Position numbers and translations under genes: made by a program. A DNA stretch of 64,000 nucleotides from Pseudothauera nasutitermitis (lineage in GTDB: Bacteria > Pseudomonadota > Gammaproteobacteria > Burkholderiales > Rhodocyclaceae), in NCBI RefSeq assembly GCF_004801295.1, contig NZ_SSOC01000002.1, forward strand, positions 434,001 to 498,000, read 5' to 3'. The notes beneath the pieces are model-generated. The model did no database searches, was not told the DNA's origin, and saw only the letters and a list, made by a program, of their open reading frames with translations. This document shows positions 27,873 through 38,986 of the stretch, in pieces; positions within the stretch are counted from its first letter, which is position 1, and every line of letters starts with the position of its first letter.

Positions 27873-29828
27873 TCAACGGCTGGGCGGTGGCGGGAGACGC
27901 TCCAGGAAGGCCACCGCGTCGGCCTCCACGCGGCTGCGGCGCATCGGCGGCAGGCTGCGCCACACCACCTTGCCGTAGGGCTTGTCGATCATGCGCGGGT
28001 CGCAGATGCACAGCACGCCCAGATCCCGCTCGCTGCGGATGAGCCGCCCGGCGCCCTGCTTCATGTTGATCACTGTACGCGGCAATTGATAGTGCATGAA
28101 CGGGCTGTGGCCGCTCTTCTGCAGGTGCTCGATGCGCGCAGCGAGCACCGGATCGTCCGGCGGCGCGAACGGCAGCTTGTCGATGATCACCAGCGACAGT
28201 GCGTCGCCCGGCACATCCACGCCTTCCCAGAAGCTCTGGCTGGCCACCAGCACGGCGTTGCCGAGGCGGCGGAAACGGTCCAGCAATTCACTGCGCGAGC
28301 CTTCGCCCTGCAGCAGCACCGGCAAGTCTTCGTTGGCATCTTCCAGGCCGGCGACGATCAGTTCGTGGATGCGCCGCATCGCGCGCAGCGAAGTGCACAG
28401 CACGAAGGTGCGCCCGCGCGCCGCGCGGATCAACGGCAAGGCGCGCCGGGCCACGGCCTCGGCATAGGTCGGCGCGTTGGGGTCGGGCATGCCTTCGGGG
28501 GCGTAGAGCAAGGCCTGCTCGGCGTAATCGAAGGGGCTGCCCCACACGGCGGTGAGCGGCGGTGGTTCCAGCCAGGCCAGGCCGAGCTCGCGGCAGTAGT
28601 GGCCGAAATCCTGCCCCACCGCGAGCGTGGCGGAGGTGAAGATCCACGCGCGCGGATGCCCTTCCAGTTGGCGGCGGAACACGTTGGCGACGTGCAGCGG
28701 CGTGGCGTTGAGTGCGATGGACTGGGCGAACACTTCCACCCAGCGGATCACCTCGGTTTCTTCCGGGGAGCGCCAGCGCTGCAGGCATTCGCCCGCTTCC
28801 TGGGTGCGCCGCAGGCAGGCGGCGAGCCCCTCGGAACGTTCGGCCTGCAAGGCCAGGATGGTTTCCAGCCGTGCGAACTCCTCGGCCAGCGCTTCCACCC
28901 GGGCGCCAAACTCCGGTTTGCCCTCGGCCTGCGCGGCGGCCATGCGCGCGCTTTCGGCGCCGAACACCAGGCGCAGATCGCGCGCGGCCTTTTCCAGTGA
29001 CCGGCTGGCATCGATGAGATCACGGCAGTCGGGGGCCCCGGCGATGGTTTCCGAGCGCGTGTCGCGCGCCAGGTCGAGCACCTGCCCGGTGGACAGGCTT
29101 TCGCCGAAGAACAGGCTGGCGGTTTCCGGCAGTTGGTGGGCCTCGTCGAAGATCACCGCGTTGCAGGCCGGCAGCAGCTCCCCGGCGCCTTCGTCGCGCA
29201 GCACCAGATCAGCGAAGAACAGATGGTGGTTGACCACCACCACGTCCGCCTCCATGGCCGTGCGGCGGGCGGCGAGTACGAAGCATTCCTTGACGTCCGG
29301 GCATTCCTGCCCCAGGCAGTTGTCGCGCGTGGAGGTGGCCGCCATCCAGGCCGGCGAATCCTCGCGCACATCGGTGCATTCGGCCTTGTCGCCGGTCTGC
29401 GTGACGCGCGCGAAGCGCGCGATGGCGCGCAGGTCGGCGGCGTCCTGCGGACTCTGGAAGCGGCCATCCTGGGCGTTGCGCGCCAGATGATAGGGGCACA
29501 CGTAGTTGGCCCGCCCCTTCAGCAGGGCGATGCTCACCGGCACCTTGAGGGCGGCGCGCACCACCGGCAGGTCGCGGTTGAAGAGCTGATCCTGCAGGGT
29601 CTTGGTGCCGGTGGAGACAATCACCTTGCCGCCGGACAGCAGCGCGGGCACCAGATAGGCGAAGGTCTTGCCCGTGCCGGTGCCGGCTTCGGCGACCAGC
29701 ACGCGGTTTTCGCGCAGCGCTTCGTCGATCCGTTGCGCCATCTCGATCTGCTGCGCGCGCGCGCTGAAAGACGGGATGGCGCTCGCCAGCGGGCCATCCG
29801 GCGAGAAAGCCTGGTCGACAGCACTCAT
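27873..29828 (-). CDS. ATP-dependent DNA helicase, YoaA/DinG family
   Basis: 651 residues, closer to YoaA (~636) than to DinG (716). XPD-like superfamily 2 helicase. Walker [24 protein letters not shown] box [10 protein letters not shown], motif VI-like [14 protein letters not shown]. The Fe-S domain Cys are in [14 protein letters not shown] and [14 protein letters not shown]. YoaA works in DNA repair with the clamp-loader chi subunit. Start at ATG 29828; upstream in-frame codons give an unrelated extension. Divergent from the chemoreceptor. Confidence 0.92.
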   Translation of the reverse strand: MSAVDQAFSPDGPLASAIPSFSARAQQIEMAQRIDEALRENRVLVAEAGTGTGKTFAYLVPALLSGGKVIVSTGTKTLQDQLFNRDLPVVRAALKVPVSIALLKGRANYVCPYHLARNAQDGRFQSPQDAADLRAIARFARVTQTGDKAECTDVREDSPAWMAATSTRDNCLGQECPDVKECFVLAARRTAMEADVVVVNHHLFFADLVLRDEGAGELLPACNAVIFDEAHQLPETASLFFGESLSTGQVLDLARDTRSETIAGAPDCRDLIDASRSLEKAARDLRLVFGAESARMAAAQAEGKPEFGARVEALAEEFARLETILALQAERSEGLAACLRRTQEAGECLQRWRSPEETEVIRWVEVFAQSIALNATPLHVANVFRRQLEGHPRAWIFTSATLAVGQDFGHYCRELGLAWLEPPPLTAVWGSPFDYAEQALLYAPEGMPDPNAPTYAEAVARRALPLIRAARGRTFVLCTSLRAMRRIHELIVAGLEDANEDLPVLLQGEGSRSELLDRFRRLGNAVLVASQSFWEGVDVPGDALSLVIIDKLPFAPPDDPVLAARIEHLQKSGHSPFMHYQLPRTVINMKQGAGRLIRSERDLGVLCICDPRMIDKPYGKVVWRSLPPMRRSRVEADAVAFLERLPPPPSR

Positions 29829-29936
29829 ATGGCATGAATCAGGATTACGGCGGAGCCGCAATCCTACCATCGCGGAGCCCTGTTCCGCGCCCCGTGCCGG
29901 GATCGATCCGCAGCGGCCCGGCAACACGCATGGAAT

Positions 29937-29962
29937 TAAAGTATCCGCTAATACGCCGATAT
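29937..29962 (+). promoter_or_regulatory. FliA (sigma-28) type promoter of the chemoreceptor
   Basis: TAAAG (29937-29941) and GCCGATAT (29955-29962) match the flagellar sigma-28 consensus TAAA-N15-GCCGATAA, with a 14-bp instead of 15-bp gap and one mismatch. It lies about 90 bp before a methyl-accepting chemotaxis gene, the class sigma-28 usually controls. The embedded TATAAT could also serve sigma-70. Confidence 0.65.
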
Positions 29963-30049
29963 AATGAACATGCACCCGCCCCGTTACGCATGGCCGGCAG
30001 AACGGCAAGGACGGCGGGCAATCCGACGGCCCCTCCAGAAGAAGAAATC

Positions 30050-31684
30050 ATGCAGACAAAACAATCATCCGTCCGTGCCCAGTTGCTCTTTCTCGCCGCC
30101 GTCACCTGCGGCCTGTTCATTGCGGCCCTTGCCGGCTCACTGTGGCAGATGCGCGGCAGCCAGGACAAGCTGCTCGATTTCGTCGATGTGGAACTGGCCG
30201 TGGAGCGCGACCTCACCACGCTCTACTCCCAAGCACTGCAGAAAGGCCAGGCGGTACGCAACATCCTGCTGGACCCGAGCAACCAGCGCGCCTACAGCAA
30301 TTTCGACAATGCCCGCAAGCGCTTCGAAGAAGCCCTCGCCCGGCTCGGGCAGCGGCCGGAGATTCTCCAGGGTGGCAGCGCGGCGCTGGCCGACGTGGAG
30401 GAAATCTACCGCCGCTGGGGGCCCCTGCAGGACAACGTGATCGCACGGGTACGCGCCGGCGACCTGGACGGCGCGAAGGACATCCTGGTGCGCAGCGAAA
30501 CCCCCGCATGGCGCGAGATGCGCACCATCCTGCTGGAGCAGATATCCCATCTGGAAAATCTCTCCGGCGAGGTCAAGGGCGAGGCGCTGCGCGGGCTCGA
30601 ACGCGCCAACCTGATTGCGCTGGCGCTGGCGCTGGTCGCGCTGGGCGCCTGCATCGGCGTCTTGCTGTACGTCATGCGCGGCCTGTTCCGCCAGCTCGGC
30701 GGCGAGCCCGCCTATGCCGTCGAGGTGGCGCAGCGCATCGCCGCCGGGCGCCTGGACGAGGATGTACGGGTACAGGCGACGGACCGCGACAGTCTGCTGT
30801 CCACGATGAACACCATGCAGAGCGGACTGATCGCGACCATCGGGGAAATCCGCCGGCTCGCCGGCCAGGTGGCTTCATCCATGTCCACCCTGTGCGCCAA
30901 CGAGGAACACATCGCCGATGCATCGCTGCAGCAGAGCGAGGCCGGCAACGCCATCGCCGCGGCGGTGGAAGAAATGACCGTGAGCATCTCACAGGTCTCC
31001 GAACATGCCGACGATGCCAACCGGCTCAGCGAGGAAGCCGCCGGGCAGCTCCAGCACAGCATGCGGGTGATCCACGAGGCTGCCGACACCATCGGCAAGA
31101 TCGCCGCGCGCATGTCCGCCTCGACCCAGGTCATGACCGATCTGGGCGCCAGTGCGGAAGGCATCTCCGACATCGTCAAGGTCATCCAGGAGGTCGCCGA
31201 GCAGACCAACCTGCTGGCCCTGAATGCGGCCATCGAGGCGGCGCGCGCCGGCGACCACGGACGCGGCTTCGCGGTGGTTGCCGACGAAGTGCGCAAACTG
31301 GCCGAACGCACGGCGCAATCCACCCATGAGATCACCCGTATGATCCAGCGCGTGCAGGCCAGCACCACCGAGGCCATACACAGCATGGAAGAAGGCCGCG
31401 AACTCGCCGACCAGGGCGCACGCAGTGCCGAAGAGGCCCGCGATGCCGTCCTCGCCCTGGAGAACGGCTCCGCTCAGGTACGTGCGGCGGTCGCATCGAT
31501 CGATGGCGCGCTGCGCGAACAGCGCTCCGCGAGCAACGAGATCGCGCAAAGCATCGAACACATCGCACAGATGAGTGAACAGAACCACACCGCCACGCGC
31601 GATTCACTCGCCCGCGCGGATGAACTGAGGGGCCTCGCCCAATCGTTGGAGGCCAGCGTGGGGCGTTTCCACCTGAAATCGTGA
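30050..31684 (+). CDS. Methyl-accepting chemotaxis protein
   Basis: 544 residues. TM1 about 11-31, a periplasmic four-helix-bundle-like sensor domain (about 35-183), TM2 about 185-207, a HAMP linker ([20 protein letters not shown]), then the signalling domain with the highly conserved tip: [20 protein letters not shown], then [19 protein letters not shown]. No C-terminal pentapeptide for CheR/CheB binding is seen (ends GRFHLKS). The ligand is unknown. A FliA-type promoter precedes it and a motility-associated YjfB-like gene follows, supporting a link to flagellar motility. Confidence 0.95.
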   Translation: MQTKQSSVRAQLLFLAAVTCGLFIAALAGSLWQMRGSQDKLLDFVDVELAVERDLTTLYSQALQKGQAVRNILLDPSNQRAYSNFDNARKRFEEALARLGQRPEILQGGSAALADVEEIYRRWGPLQDNVIARVRAGDLDGAKDILVRSETPAWREMRTILLEQISHLENLSGEVKGEALRGLERANLIALALALVALGACIGVLLYVMRGLFRQLGGEPAYAVEVAQRIAAGRLDEDVRVQATDRDSLLSTMNTMQSGLIATIGEIRRLAGQVASSMSTLCANEEHIADASLQQSEAGNAIAAAVEEMTVSISQVSEHADDANRLSEEAAGQLQHSMRVIHEAADTIGKIAARMSASTQVMTDLGASAEGISDIVKVIQEVAEQTNLLALNAAIEAARAGDHGRGFAVVADEVRKLAERTAQSTHEITRMIQRVQASTTEAIHSMEEGRELADQGARSAEEARDAVLALENGSAQVRAAVASIDGALREQRSASNEIAQSIEHIAQMSEQNHTATRDSLARADELRGLAQSLEASVGRFHLKS

Positions 31685-31778
31685 CCGGCGCCGAGCATCC
31701 CTGATACACCATGCGGCGCCCCAGGCCGGGCGGGGATCGGTATACTGGCCCGGTCAGTTTGCTCAAAGGAGCCCCGAG

Positions 31779-31970
31779 ATGGACGTCTCCAGCATCGCCA
31801 GCCTGTCCACCGATCTCGCCCAGGCGCGCGTCGGCGACGCCGTGGGCCTGACCGTGCTCAAGAAAGCACTGGATATCCAGGAACAGCACGCCCTGCAATT
31901 GATCGCGGCCCTGCCGCAGGTCCCCTCCAACCCGCCGCATCTTGGCCAGAACATCGACGTACGCGCCTGA
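31779..31970 (+). CDS. YjfB-family putative motility protein
   Basis: 63 residues: MDVSSIASLSTDLAQARVGD and AVGLTVLKKALDIQEQHALQ, the typical YjfB pattern. Relatives are small sigma-D or flagellar-regulon proteins of unknown mechanism. A good AAAGGAG ribosome site precedes the ATG, and a TATACT at 31741-31746 may be its -10. A strong terminator follows directly. Confidence 0.8.
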   Translation: MDVSSIASLSTDLAQARVGDAVGLTVLKKALDIQEQHALQLIAALPQVPSNPPHLGQNIDVRA

Positions 31971-31992
31971 CTTTCCGGCCGGACCTGCAAAT

Positions 31993-32027
31993 GAAAACGC
32001 CGCATTTCTCTGCGGCGTTTTCGTTTT
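31993..32027. terminator. Strong terminator between yjfB-like gene and zapE
   Basis: Twelve-bp perfect stem (GAAAACGCCGCA / TGCGGCGTTTTC) with a 6-nt loop. Flanking T/A runs allow termination in both directions: yjfB from the left and zapE from the right. Confidence 0.85.
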
Positions 32028-32052
32028 TCCAGCCAGCCAGTCGCGGAACAGC

Positions 32053-33165
32053 TCAGGCCATCCGGTGCGCCTCGGCCAGATAGTCGCGCGTGCGCATCTC
32101 GATCAGACGGCTGACCGTGCGGGTGAATTCATGGGCATTGTGCCCTTCGGTGTAGAGCTCATGGGCCTCCACCGCCGCGCTCATCACCAGCTTGACCCGG
32201 TGGTCGTACAGTACGTCGATCAACCAGGTGAAACGGCGCGCTTCCGAAGCGTGGCGAGCGTCCATCTTCGGCACATCCGAAAGCAGCAGCGTATGGTGCT
32301 CGCGGGCGATCTCCAGATAGTCGTTCTGCGAGCGCGGACCGCCGCACAGCGTGGCGAAGTCGAACCAGATCACCCCCGGCGCCCGGCGCAGCACCGGCAG
32401 GCTGCGCTCCAGCACCTCCAGTTCGCCGGCTTCGCCCTCCACGCCGGCCAGACGGCGGAAATCCTGCGCCATGCGCTGCTCGGCGGCCGCATCGTGCGGC
32501 ACCAGATAGATTTCCATTTTCTCCAGCGTACGCAGACGGTAGTCGGTGCCGTGGTCGACTTCCAGCACGTCGAAGCGGCGCTTGAGCATCTCGATGGTGG
32601 GCAGGAAGTTGATGCGCATCAGCCCGTTCGGATACAGGCCGTCCGGCGGATAGTTGGAGGTCATCACGAAGATCACCCCGCGAGCGAGCAGCGCATCGAG
32701 GAGCCGCCCGAGAATCATCGCGTCGGCGATGTCCGAGACGTGGAACTCGTCGAAACACAGCAGACGGGTCTGCCGGGCGATGCGGTCGGCCACCTTCTGC
32801 AGCGGATCGGGCTCGTGATTGAGCTGGCGCAGATCGTTCTGCACTTCCTGCATGAAGGCATGAAAGTGCACGCGCCGCTTGCGCTGGTAGGGGACCGAGT
32901 CGAAGAAGCAGTCCATCAGGAAGCTCTTGCCGCGCCCCACTCCGCCCCAGAAATACACGCTGCGCGGCATGCGCGGACGGGCGAACACCTTGCGCAGGGC
33001 CGTCCGGCGGGCCGCCTTGAAGGCGACAAGCTCGGTATACAGCTGCTGCAGGCGTTGTGCCGCGGCGCGTTGCGCCGGGTCGGATTTGTAGCCGCGCGCC
33101 TTGAGCTGGGATTCGTAGGCATTCAGCATGCCGTTTTCGGCAACATCGAGAATACGGTGGGGCAT
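32053..33165 (-). CDS. zapE: Cell division protein ZapE (AFG1-like ATPase)
   Basis: 370 residues. AFG1-type AAA ATPase: Walker A YFWGGVGRGKSFLMDCFF, Walker B RLLCFDEFHVSDIADAM, and sensor region FVMTSNYPPDGLYPNGL. In E. coli it acts at the Z-ring under stress. Placed after lpdA at the end of the TCA cluster, as in many betaproteobacteria, but a terminator lies in the 90-bp gap, so it may have its own expression. Start at 33165 or at Met13 (33129). Confidence 0.93.
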   Translation of the reverse strand: MPHRILDVAENGMLNAYESQLKARGYKSDPAQRAAAQRLQQLYTELVAFKAARRTALRKVFARPRMPRSVYFWGGVGRGKSFLMDCFFDSVPYQRKRRVHFHAFMQEVQNDLRQLNHEPDPLQKVADRIARQTRLLCFDEFHVSDIADAMILGRLLDALLARGVIFVMTSNYPPDGLYPNGLMRINFLPTIEMLKRRFDVLEVDHGTDYRLRTLEKMEIYLVPHDAAAEQRMAQDFRRLAGVEGEAGELEVLERSLPVLRRAPGVIWFDFATLCGGPRSQNDYLEIAREHHTLLLSDVPKMDARHASEARRFTWLIDVLYDHRVKLVMSAAVEAHELYTEGHNAHEFTRTVSRLIEMRTRDYLAEAHRMA

Positions 33166-33189
33166 GGTGGCGAAAACCTGGCGAAGATG

Positions 33190-33235
33190 AAAAAGGGAGA
33201 AGCTCCCGGGCCGAACCGCGCCCGAAGCTTCTCCC
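33190..33235 (-). terminator. Terminator after lpdA
   Basis: Ten-bp stem (GGGAGAAGCT / AGCTTCTCCC) with a GC-rich inner part, followed on the minus strand by CCCTTTTTC. It probably closes the odhA-odhB-lpdA transcript. Confidence 0.8.
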
Positions 33236-33255
33236 CTGTGCTGCCGTAGCGCGTA

Positions 33256-34680
33256 TCAGGCGTGCAGCGGACGCTTGTCCACCGCCAGCGCGGCTTCGTG
33301 CAGCACTTCCGACAGCGTCGGGTGGGCGTGGCAGATGCGCGCCAGGTCTTCCGAGGCCGCGGAGAACTCGATGGCTACCACGCCTTCGGCGATCAGGTCC
33401 GAGGCGCCCGCGCCGATGATGTGCACGCCCAGCACGCGGTCGGTGGCCGCGTCGGCGAGGATCTTCACGAAGCCGTCGGTCGCCGCCATGCCCATCGCCC
33501 GGCCGTTGAAGGCGAACGGGATCTTGCCCGCCTTGTAGGCCACGCCGGCCGCCTTGAGCTCCTGCTCGGTCTTGCCGACCCAGGCGATCTCGGGGCTGGT
33601 GTAGAGGACGTAGGGGATGGCGTCGAAGTTGATGTGGCCGGCCTGCCCGGCGATGGTCTCGGCCACCGCCACGGCTTCTTCCATGGCCTTGTGCGCCAGC
33701 ATCGGGCCGCGCACCACGTCGCCCACCGCCCATACGCCGGGCAGGTTGGTACGACCGTGGCCGTCGACTTCGATCTGCCCGCGCTCGTTGAGCTTCAGGC
33801 CCACCGCCTCGGCGTTCAGGCCGTCGGTGTTGGGCACGCGGCCTACCGAGACGATCAGGCGGTCGGCGTCCAGCTTCTGCGCCGCGCCGTCCTTGTCGGT
33901 GTAGGCGATGCTCACGCCCTTCTTGCCGGTCTTCACTTCGCCGATCTTCACACCCAGGCTGATCTTCAGGCCCTGCTTGGTGAGCAGCTTGAGCGCTTCC
34001 TTGGCGACGTCCTGATCGGCTGCGGCGAGGAACTCCGGCAGGCCTTCCAGCACGGTCACCTCGGCGCCCAGGCGGCGCCACACCGAGCCGAGTTCGAGGC
34101 CGATCACGCCGGCACCGATGACCGCAAGCTTCTTCGGTACGGTGTCGAAATCGAGCGCGCCGACGTTGTCGCAGATCACCTTGTTATCCACCGGAATCCC
34201 CGGCAGATGGCGAGCCTTGGAACCGGTGGAAACGATGACCTGCTTGGCCAGCACGGTCTCCTCGCCCACCTTCAGTTCCCAGCCGTCCGGCGCCTGCTTG
34301 ACGAAGGAGCCGTGGCCGTTGATCAGGGTGACCTTGTTCTTCTTGAACAGCCCCTTGATGCCGCCGGTGAGCTGGTCGACGATGCCGTTCTTGCGCGCCA
34401 GCATCTTGCCGACCTCGATCTTCGGCGTGCCCACGCTGATGCCTTGCTCGGCGAAGGCGTGGCCGGCCTCCTCGAACAGGTGCGAGGTGTGCAGCAGCGC
34501 CTTCGAGGGGATGCAGCCGACGTTCAGGCAGGTGCCGCCCAGACGCGGTTCGCCCTTGGGATCGGCGTAGGGATTGGATTCGCAGCAGGCGACCTTGAAG
34601 CCGAGCTGGGCCGCGCGGATGGCGGCGGCGTAGCCGCCGGGGCCCCCGCCGATGACGAGGACGTCGAATTGCTTGGACAT
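33256..34680 (-). CDS. lpdA: Dihydrolipoamide dehydrogenase (E3)
   Basis: 474 residues. FAD enzyme that reoxidises dihydrolipoyl groups, here for the 2-oxoglutarate dehydrogenase complex. FAD-binding [17 protein letters not shown], redox-active disulfide in [19 protein letters not shown]-binding [13 protein letters not shown], and the C-terminal [18 protein letters not shown] with the active His-Glu. Third gene of odhA-odhB-lpdA. The active-site Cys pair and the His are intact. Confidence 0.98.
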   Translation of the reverse strand: MSKQFDVLVIGGGPGGYAAAIRAAQLGFKVACCESNPYADPKGEPRLGGTCLNVGCIPSKALLHTSHLFEEAGHAFAEQGISVGTPKIEVGKMLARKNGIVDQLTGGIKGLFKKNKVTLINGHGSFVKQAPDGWELKVGEETVLAKQVIVSTGSKARHLPGIPVDNKVICDNVGALDFDTVPKKLAVIGAGVIGLELGSVWRRLGAEVTVLEGLPEFLAAADQDVAKEALKLLTKQGLKISLGVKIGEVKTGKKGVSIAYTDKDGAAQKLDADRLIVSVGRVPNTDGLNAEAVGLKLNERGQIEVDGHGRTNLPGVWAVGDVVRGPMLAHKAMEEAVAVAETIAGQAGHINFDAIPYVLYTSPEIAWVGKTEQELKAAGVAYKAGKIPFAFNGRAMGMAATDGFVKILADAATDRVLGVHIIGAGASDLIAEGVVAIEFSAASEDLARICHAHPTLSEVLHEAALAVDKRPLHA

Positions 34681-34708
34681 TGGGTTCTCTCCCTTTGAGG
34701 ATGCGCGC

Positions 34709-34729
34709 GGGGCGCGCGGCGCGCGCCCC
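34709..34729 (-). repeat. GC hairpin between odhB and lpdA
   Basis: Nine-bp perfect stem GGGGCGCGC / GCGCGCCCC with a 3-nt loop in the 61-bp gap; no T-run follows. It could stabilise or segment the mRNA. Confidence 0.5.
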
Positions 34730-34741
34730 GTCCGGCGTGGG

Positions 34742-35932
34742 TTACACGTCGAGGATCAGGCGGGCCGGATCTTCCAGCGCTTCCTTCATGGTCACCAGGC
34801 CGAGCACCGCTTCGCGGCCGTCGATGATGCGGTGGTCGTAGGACATCGCCAGGTAGTTGATCGGGCGGATGACGATCTGGCCGTTCTCCACCACCGGGCG
34901 GTCCTTGGTGGCGTGGATGCCGAGGATGGCCGACTGCGGCGGGTTGATGATCGGGGTGGACATCATGGAGCCGAACACGCCGCCGTTGGAGATCGAGAAG
35001 GTGCCGCCGGAGAGCTCTTCCAGCGACAGCTTGCCGTCCTTGGCCTTCTGGCCGAACTCGGCGATCTTCAGCTCGATCTCGGCGATCGACAGGGATTCGG
35101 CGCTGCGCAGGATGGGCACCACCAGGCCGCGCGGCGAACCCACCGCGATACCGATGTCGATGTAGCCGTGGTAGACGATGTCGTTGCCGTCGACCGAGGC
35201 GTTGAGGATGGGGAACTTCTTCAGCGCGGCCACGGCGGCCTTGACGAAAAAGCCCATGAAGCCCAGGCGTACGCCGTGGGCCTTCTCGAACTTCTCGCCG
35301 TACTGCTTGCGCAGGGCCATCACCGGCGCCATGTTCACCTCGTTGAAGGTGGTCAGGATGGCGTTCTCGTTCTTCGACTGCAGCAGGCGCTCGGCAATGC
35401 GCGCGCGCAGACGGGTCATCGGCACGCGCTCTTCCGGACGGTCGCCGGTCAGCGTGACGGCGGCCGGCGCGGCGGCGGGCCGGGACTGGGCGGCCACGGC
35501 GTCTTCCTTGGTGACCCGGCCGCCACGGCCGGAACCCGCTACGTCGGCGGCGGCAATGCCCTTTTCTTCCAGGATCTTGCGCGCGGCCGGGCTGGCGGCG
35601 CCCGCCGGCGCGGCGGCTGCGGCAGCCGGGGCGGCCGGCGGCGGGGTCACCGCCTGTACCGGCGCGGCCGGCTTGGCACCGGCGGCGGCCTTGGCTTCGG
35701 TGTCGATCTGCGCGATCAGATCGCCGGAGGCAACGGTTTCCCCATCGCCCTTGATGATCTTGACCAGCACGCCGTCGGCCGGCGCGGGGGTTTCGAGCAC
35801 GACCTTGTCGGTCTCGATGTCGATCAGGTTCTCGTCACGAGAAACGGCCTCGCCCTCCTTCTTGTGCCACGACACCAGCGTGGCTTCGGAAACGGACTCG
35901 GACAGCTGCGGTACCTTGACTTCGATCAGCAT
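34742..35932 (-). CDS. odhB: Dihydrolipoyl succinyltransferase (E2 of 2-oxoglutarate dehydrogenase)
   Basis: 396 residues. One lipoyl domain (1-77) with the lipoylated Lys in [11 protein letters not shown], an Ala/Pro linker, an E3/E1-binding domain (about 108-145), and a catalytic domain ending with [19 protein letters not shown] (HxxxDG). The single lipoyl domain and the C-terminus fit the succinyl-transferring subgroup. 27 bp after odhA. Confidence 0.97.
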   Translation of the reverse strand: MLIEVKVPQLSESVSEATLVSWHKKEGEAVSRDENLIDIETDKVVLETPAPADGVLVKIIKGDGETVASGDLIAQIDTEAKAAAGAKPAAPVQAVTPPPAAPAAAAAAPAGAASPAARKILEEKGIAAADVAGSGRGGRVTKEDAVAAQSRPAAAPAAVTLTGDRPEERVPMTRLRARIAERLLQSKNENAILTTFNEVNMAPVMALRKQYGEKFEKAHGVRLGFMGFFVKAAVAALKKFPILNASVDGNDIVYHGYIDIGIAVGSPRGLVVPILRSAESLSIAEIELKIAEFGQKAKDGKLSLEELSGGTFSISNGGVFGSMMSTPIINPPQSAILGIHATKDRPVVENGQIVIRPINYLAMSYDHRIIDGREAVLGLVTMKEALEDPARLILDV

Positions 35933-35959
35933 GATGGAATTCTCTCCCGGTGTGCGTCG

Positions 35960-38812
35960 TTATTGATTGGGGGTCTGCGGCGTGGTGTCCTTGATCGGAC
36001 CGAAAGCGTGCTCGATGACGGACTTCTGCTGCGCGTTGTGCTTGGCGTAGTAGCCCACCGCCGGCGAGGCGGCCGCCGGGCGGCTGACCAGCAGCAGCTT
36101 GCGCTTGCCGAGCACGTTGACCAGATGCTGGCGCGAGGCGAGCCAGTACCAGGCACCCTGGTTGCGCGGCTCTTCCTGAACCCACACCACTTCCTTGGCG
36201 TTGGGGAACTCGCTGATCGCCTTGGCGAATTCCTCGGCCGGGAAGGGATAGAGCTGTTCGATGCGCACCAGGGCGGTGTCCTTGATGCCCTGCTCGCGGC
36301 GGTGCGCCAGCAGTTCGTAGTAGATCTTGCCCTGGCACAGCACGATGCGCTTGACCTTCTTGGGATCGAGCGCCTCGGTTTCGCCGATCACCGTACGGAA
36401 GCGGCCCTGGGCCAGTTCGTCGATGGAAGACACCGCTTCCTTGTGGCGCAGCAGCGACTTCGGCGTGATGATCACCAGCGGCTTGCGCACCGGGCGGATC
36501 ATCTGGCGGCGCAGCAGGTGGAAGATCTGGCTGGGCGTGGTGGGCACGCAGATCTGCCAGTTATTTTCCGCCGCGTTGTTCATCAGGCGCTCCAGACGCG
36601 CGGAGGAGTGCTCCGGCCCCTGCCCTTCGTAGCCGTGCGGCAGCATCAGCGTGAGGCCGGTCAAGCGGCCCCACTTGGCCTCGCCGGAGCTGATGAACTG
36701 GTCGAGCACGACCTGGGCGCCGTTCACGAAGTCGCCGAACTGTGCTTCCCAGATCACCAGCTCATTGGGCTCGGCGGTGGAATAACCATACTCGAAGGCC
36801 AGCACGGCTTCTTCGGAAAGCACCGAGTCGAAGCACTGGAACGCTGCCTGGCCATCCTGGATGTGATCCAGCGGACGGTAGCTGCCCTCGGCCCAATTCT
36901 CGCGCTTCTGGTCGTGCAGCACGGCATGGCGGTGGAAGAAGGTGCCGCGGCCGACGTCCTCGCCGGAGATGCGCACCGGATAACCCTGCGCCAGCAGGCT
37001 GGCGTAGGCCAGATTCTCGCCCATGCCCCAGTCCAGCGGCAGTTCGCCCTTGCCCATGGCGGCGCGGTCTTCGATGATCTTCTTGACCCGCGAGTGCAGC
37101 GTGAAGCCTTCCGGCAGCGTGGTCAGACGCTCGGACAGGCGGCGGATCTCCTGCACCGGAATGGCGGTATCGGCCTCGTCGGTATAGGGCTGCTTGTGGA
37201 ACGGCGACCAATCCACCGAGAACTGGCGGCTGTGCCCGGACAGCACCGGGTTGTACAGCAGTTCGCCCTTGTCCAGATGCTCGCGGTACTCCTTGATCAT
37301 CTGCTCGGGTTCATCGGCGGCCAGCGTGCCCTCGGCGACCAGGCGATCGGCGTACAGCTTGCGGGTGCCCGGATGTTGATTGACCTTGCGGTACATCAGC
37401 GGCTGGGTGACCATCGGCTCGTCCTGCTCGTTGTGGCCGAGCTTGCGGAAGCAGACGATATCGACCACCACGTCCTTCTTGAATTCCTGGCGGAATTCCA
37501 CGGCCAGCGCGGTGACGAAGGCCACCGCTTCCGGATCGTCGCCATTGACGTGGAAGATCGGCGCCTCGACCATCTTGAAGATCTCGGTGCAGTACAGCCC
37601 GGAGCGGTAGTCGCGCGGATCGGAGGTGGTGAAGCCGATCTGGTTGTTGATGACGATGTGCACCGTGCCGCCGGTGCCGTAGCCGCGCGTCTGGGAGAAG
37701 TTGAGCATCTCCTGGTTCACGCCCTGGCCGGCCACCGCGGAGTCGCCGTGGATCAGCACCGGCACGACCTGGATCTTCTCGGTGTCCTTGCGGCGCACCT
37801 GGCGAGCATATACCGAGCCTTCGACCACCGGGTTGATGATTTCCAGGTGGGAGGGGTTGAACGCCAGGGTGAGGTGCACCGGGCCACCCGGGCTCATCAC
37901 GTCGGACGAGAAGCCCATGTGGTACTTCACATCGCCGGCGGAGAGATCGCCGCCGGCCTTGCCCTCGAACTCGGCGAACAGCATCTTGGGCGACTTGCCC
38001 AGGGTGTTGACCAGCACGTTGAGGCGGCCGCGGTGGGCCATGCCGATGACGATTTCCTGCGCGCCCAGGCCGCCGGCCACGCGGATCACCTCGTCCATCG
38101 CCACGATGGTCGATTCGCCGCCTTCCAGCGAGAAGCGCTTCTGGCCGACGTAGCGGGTATGCAGATACTTCTCCAGGGTTTCCGCGGCGGTGGTGCGCTC
38201 GAGGATGCGGCGCTTGGTTTCCACCGAGAAACGCGGCGTGGCGCGAATGCTTTCCAGGCGGCTCTGGATCCAGCGCTTCTGCTGGATGTCGGAGATGTAC
38301 ATGTACTCCGAGCCGACCGAACCGCAGTAGGTCTGGCGCAGCGCTTCGAGGATCTCGCGCAGGGTGGCGTGATCGGTGGAGAAGCCGTGGAAGGAGCCGA
38401 CGTTGAACTGCTGGTTCAGATCGGCTTCGGTGAAGCCGTAGTAGGACGGCTCCAGTTCGGCGATCTGCGGACGTTCGGTGCGCTTGAGCGGATCCAGGTT
38501 GGCCCAGCGGTTGCCCAGGAAGCGGTAGGCATTGATCAGTTGCAGCGTGCTGACCTGGCGCTTCTCGCCACCATCGGCGGAAACCACGGTGCGCACCGGG
38601 CCGCGCTTGGCCATCTGCTCGAAGGCGGCGATGACCGGGCCATGCGCCACGTCGCGCACGGCGGCGCCGGCCTGGGCCTGCAGCTGGTCGAAATAGGTCC
38701 GCCAGTTTTCCGGCACCGAGGCCGGATCGGCGAGGTAATTCTCGTAGAGCTCTTCGATGAACGGTGCGTTGGCGCCGAACAGATGCGAAGTGGAAAGATG
38801 CTGCTTCATCAT
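35960..38812 (-). CDS. odhA: 2-Oxoglutarate dehydrogenase E1 component
   Basis: 950 residues from ATG 38812 (an adjacent ATG at 38809 and a GTG at 38824 are alternatives). The family typically begins with a short lead before the block HLFGANAPFIEELYENYL; an AGGTGG site lies upstream. ThDP enzyme: GMAHRGRLNVLVNTLGKSPK, the HGDSAVAGQGVNQEM motif, and the transketolase-like pyrimidine domain VLSEEAVLAFEYGYSTAEPN. It decarboxylates 2-oxoglutarate and passes the succinyl group to OdhB. Follows gltA by 174 bp. Confidence 0.97.
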   Translation of the reverse strand: MMKQHLSTSHLFGANAPFIEELYENYLADPASVPENWRTYFDQLQAQAGAAVRDVAHGPVIAAFEQMAKRGPVRTVVSADGGEKRQVSTLQLINAYRFLGNRWANLDPLKRTERPQIAELEPSYYGFTEADLNQQFNVGSFHGFSTDHATLREILEALRQTYCGSVGSEYMYISDIQQKRWIQSRLESIRATPRFSVETKRRILERTTAAETLEKYLHTRYVGQKRFSLEGGESTIVAMDEVIRVAGGLGAQEIVIGMAHRGRLNVLVNTLGKSPKMLFAEFEGKAGGDLSAGDVKYHMGFSSDVMSPGGPVHLTLAFNPSHLEIINPVVEGSVYARQVRRKDTEKIQVVPVLIHGDSAVAGQGVNQEMLNFSQTRGYGTGGTVHIVINNQIGFTTSDPRDYRSGLYCTEIFKMVEAPIFHVNGDDPEAVAFVTALAVEFRQEFKKDVVVDIVCFRKLGHNEQDEPMVTQPLMYRKVNQHPGTRKLYADRLVAEGTLAADEPEQMIKEYREHLDKGELLYNPVLSGHSRQFSVDWSPFHKQPYTDEADTAIPVQEIRRLSERLTTLPEGFTLHSRVKKIIEDRAAMGKGELPLDWGMGENLAYASLLAQGYPVRISGEDVGRGTFFHRHAVLHDQKRENWAEGSYRPLDHIQDGQAAFQCFDSVLSEEAVLAFEYGYSTAEPNELVIWEAQFGDFVNGAQVVLDQFISSGEAKWGRLTGLTLMLPHGYEGQGPEHSSARLERLMNNAAENNWQICVPTTPSQIFHLLRRQMIRPVRKPLVIITPKSLLRHKEAVSSIDELAQGRFRTVIGETEALDPKKVKRIVLCQGKIYYELLAHRREQGIKDTALVRIEQLYPFPAEEFAKAISEFPNAKEVVWVQEEPRNQGAWYWLASRQHLVNVLGKRKLLLVSRPAAASPAVGYYAKHNAQQKSVIEHAFGPIKDTTPQTPNQ

Positions 38813-38986
38813 GATGAAAGCCACCTGTATGTCTTGTGTTCCGTCCAGAGGAATCGTTGCGCCTCAGAGCGCGACAATGCCCAGCCGAAGGAAAAACGGG
38901 ATGGCCACGCTCGCGCTGGACCACCCCGGAATGCGGTTCTTGTTTACCGCTGTTCGTATCTCCCTACCCTCTCCACCTCCGCATCC

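Noticed and set aside
38813-38986. Possible sucA-type leader RNA before odhA
   Set aside because: Only weak hairpins were seen; a covariance search would be required.
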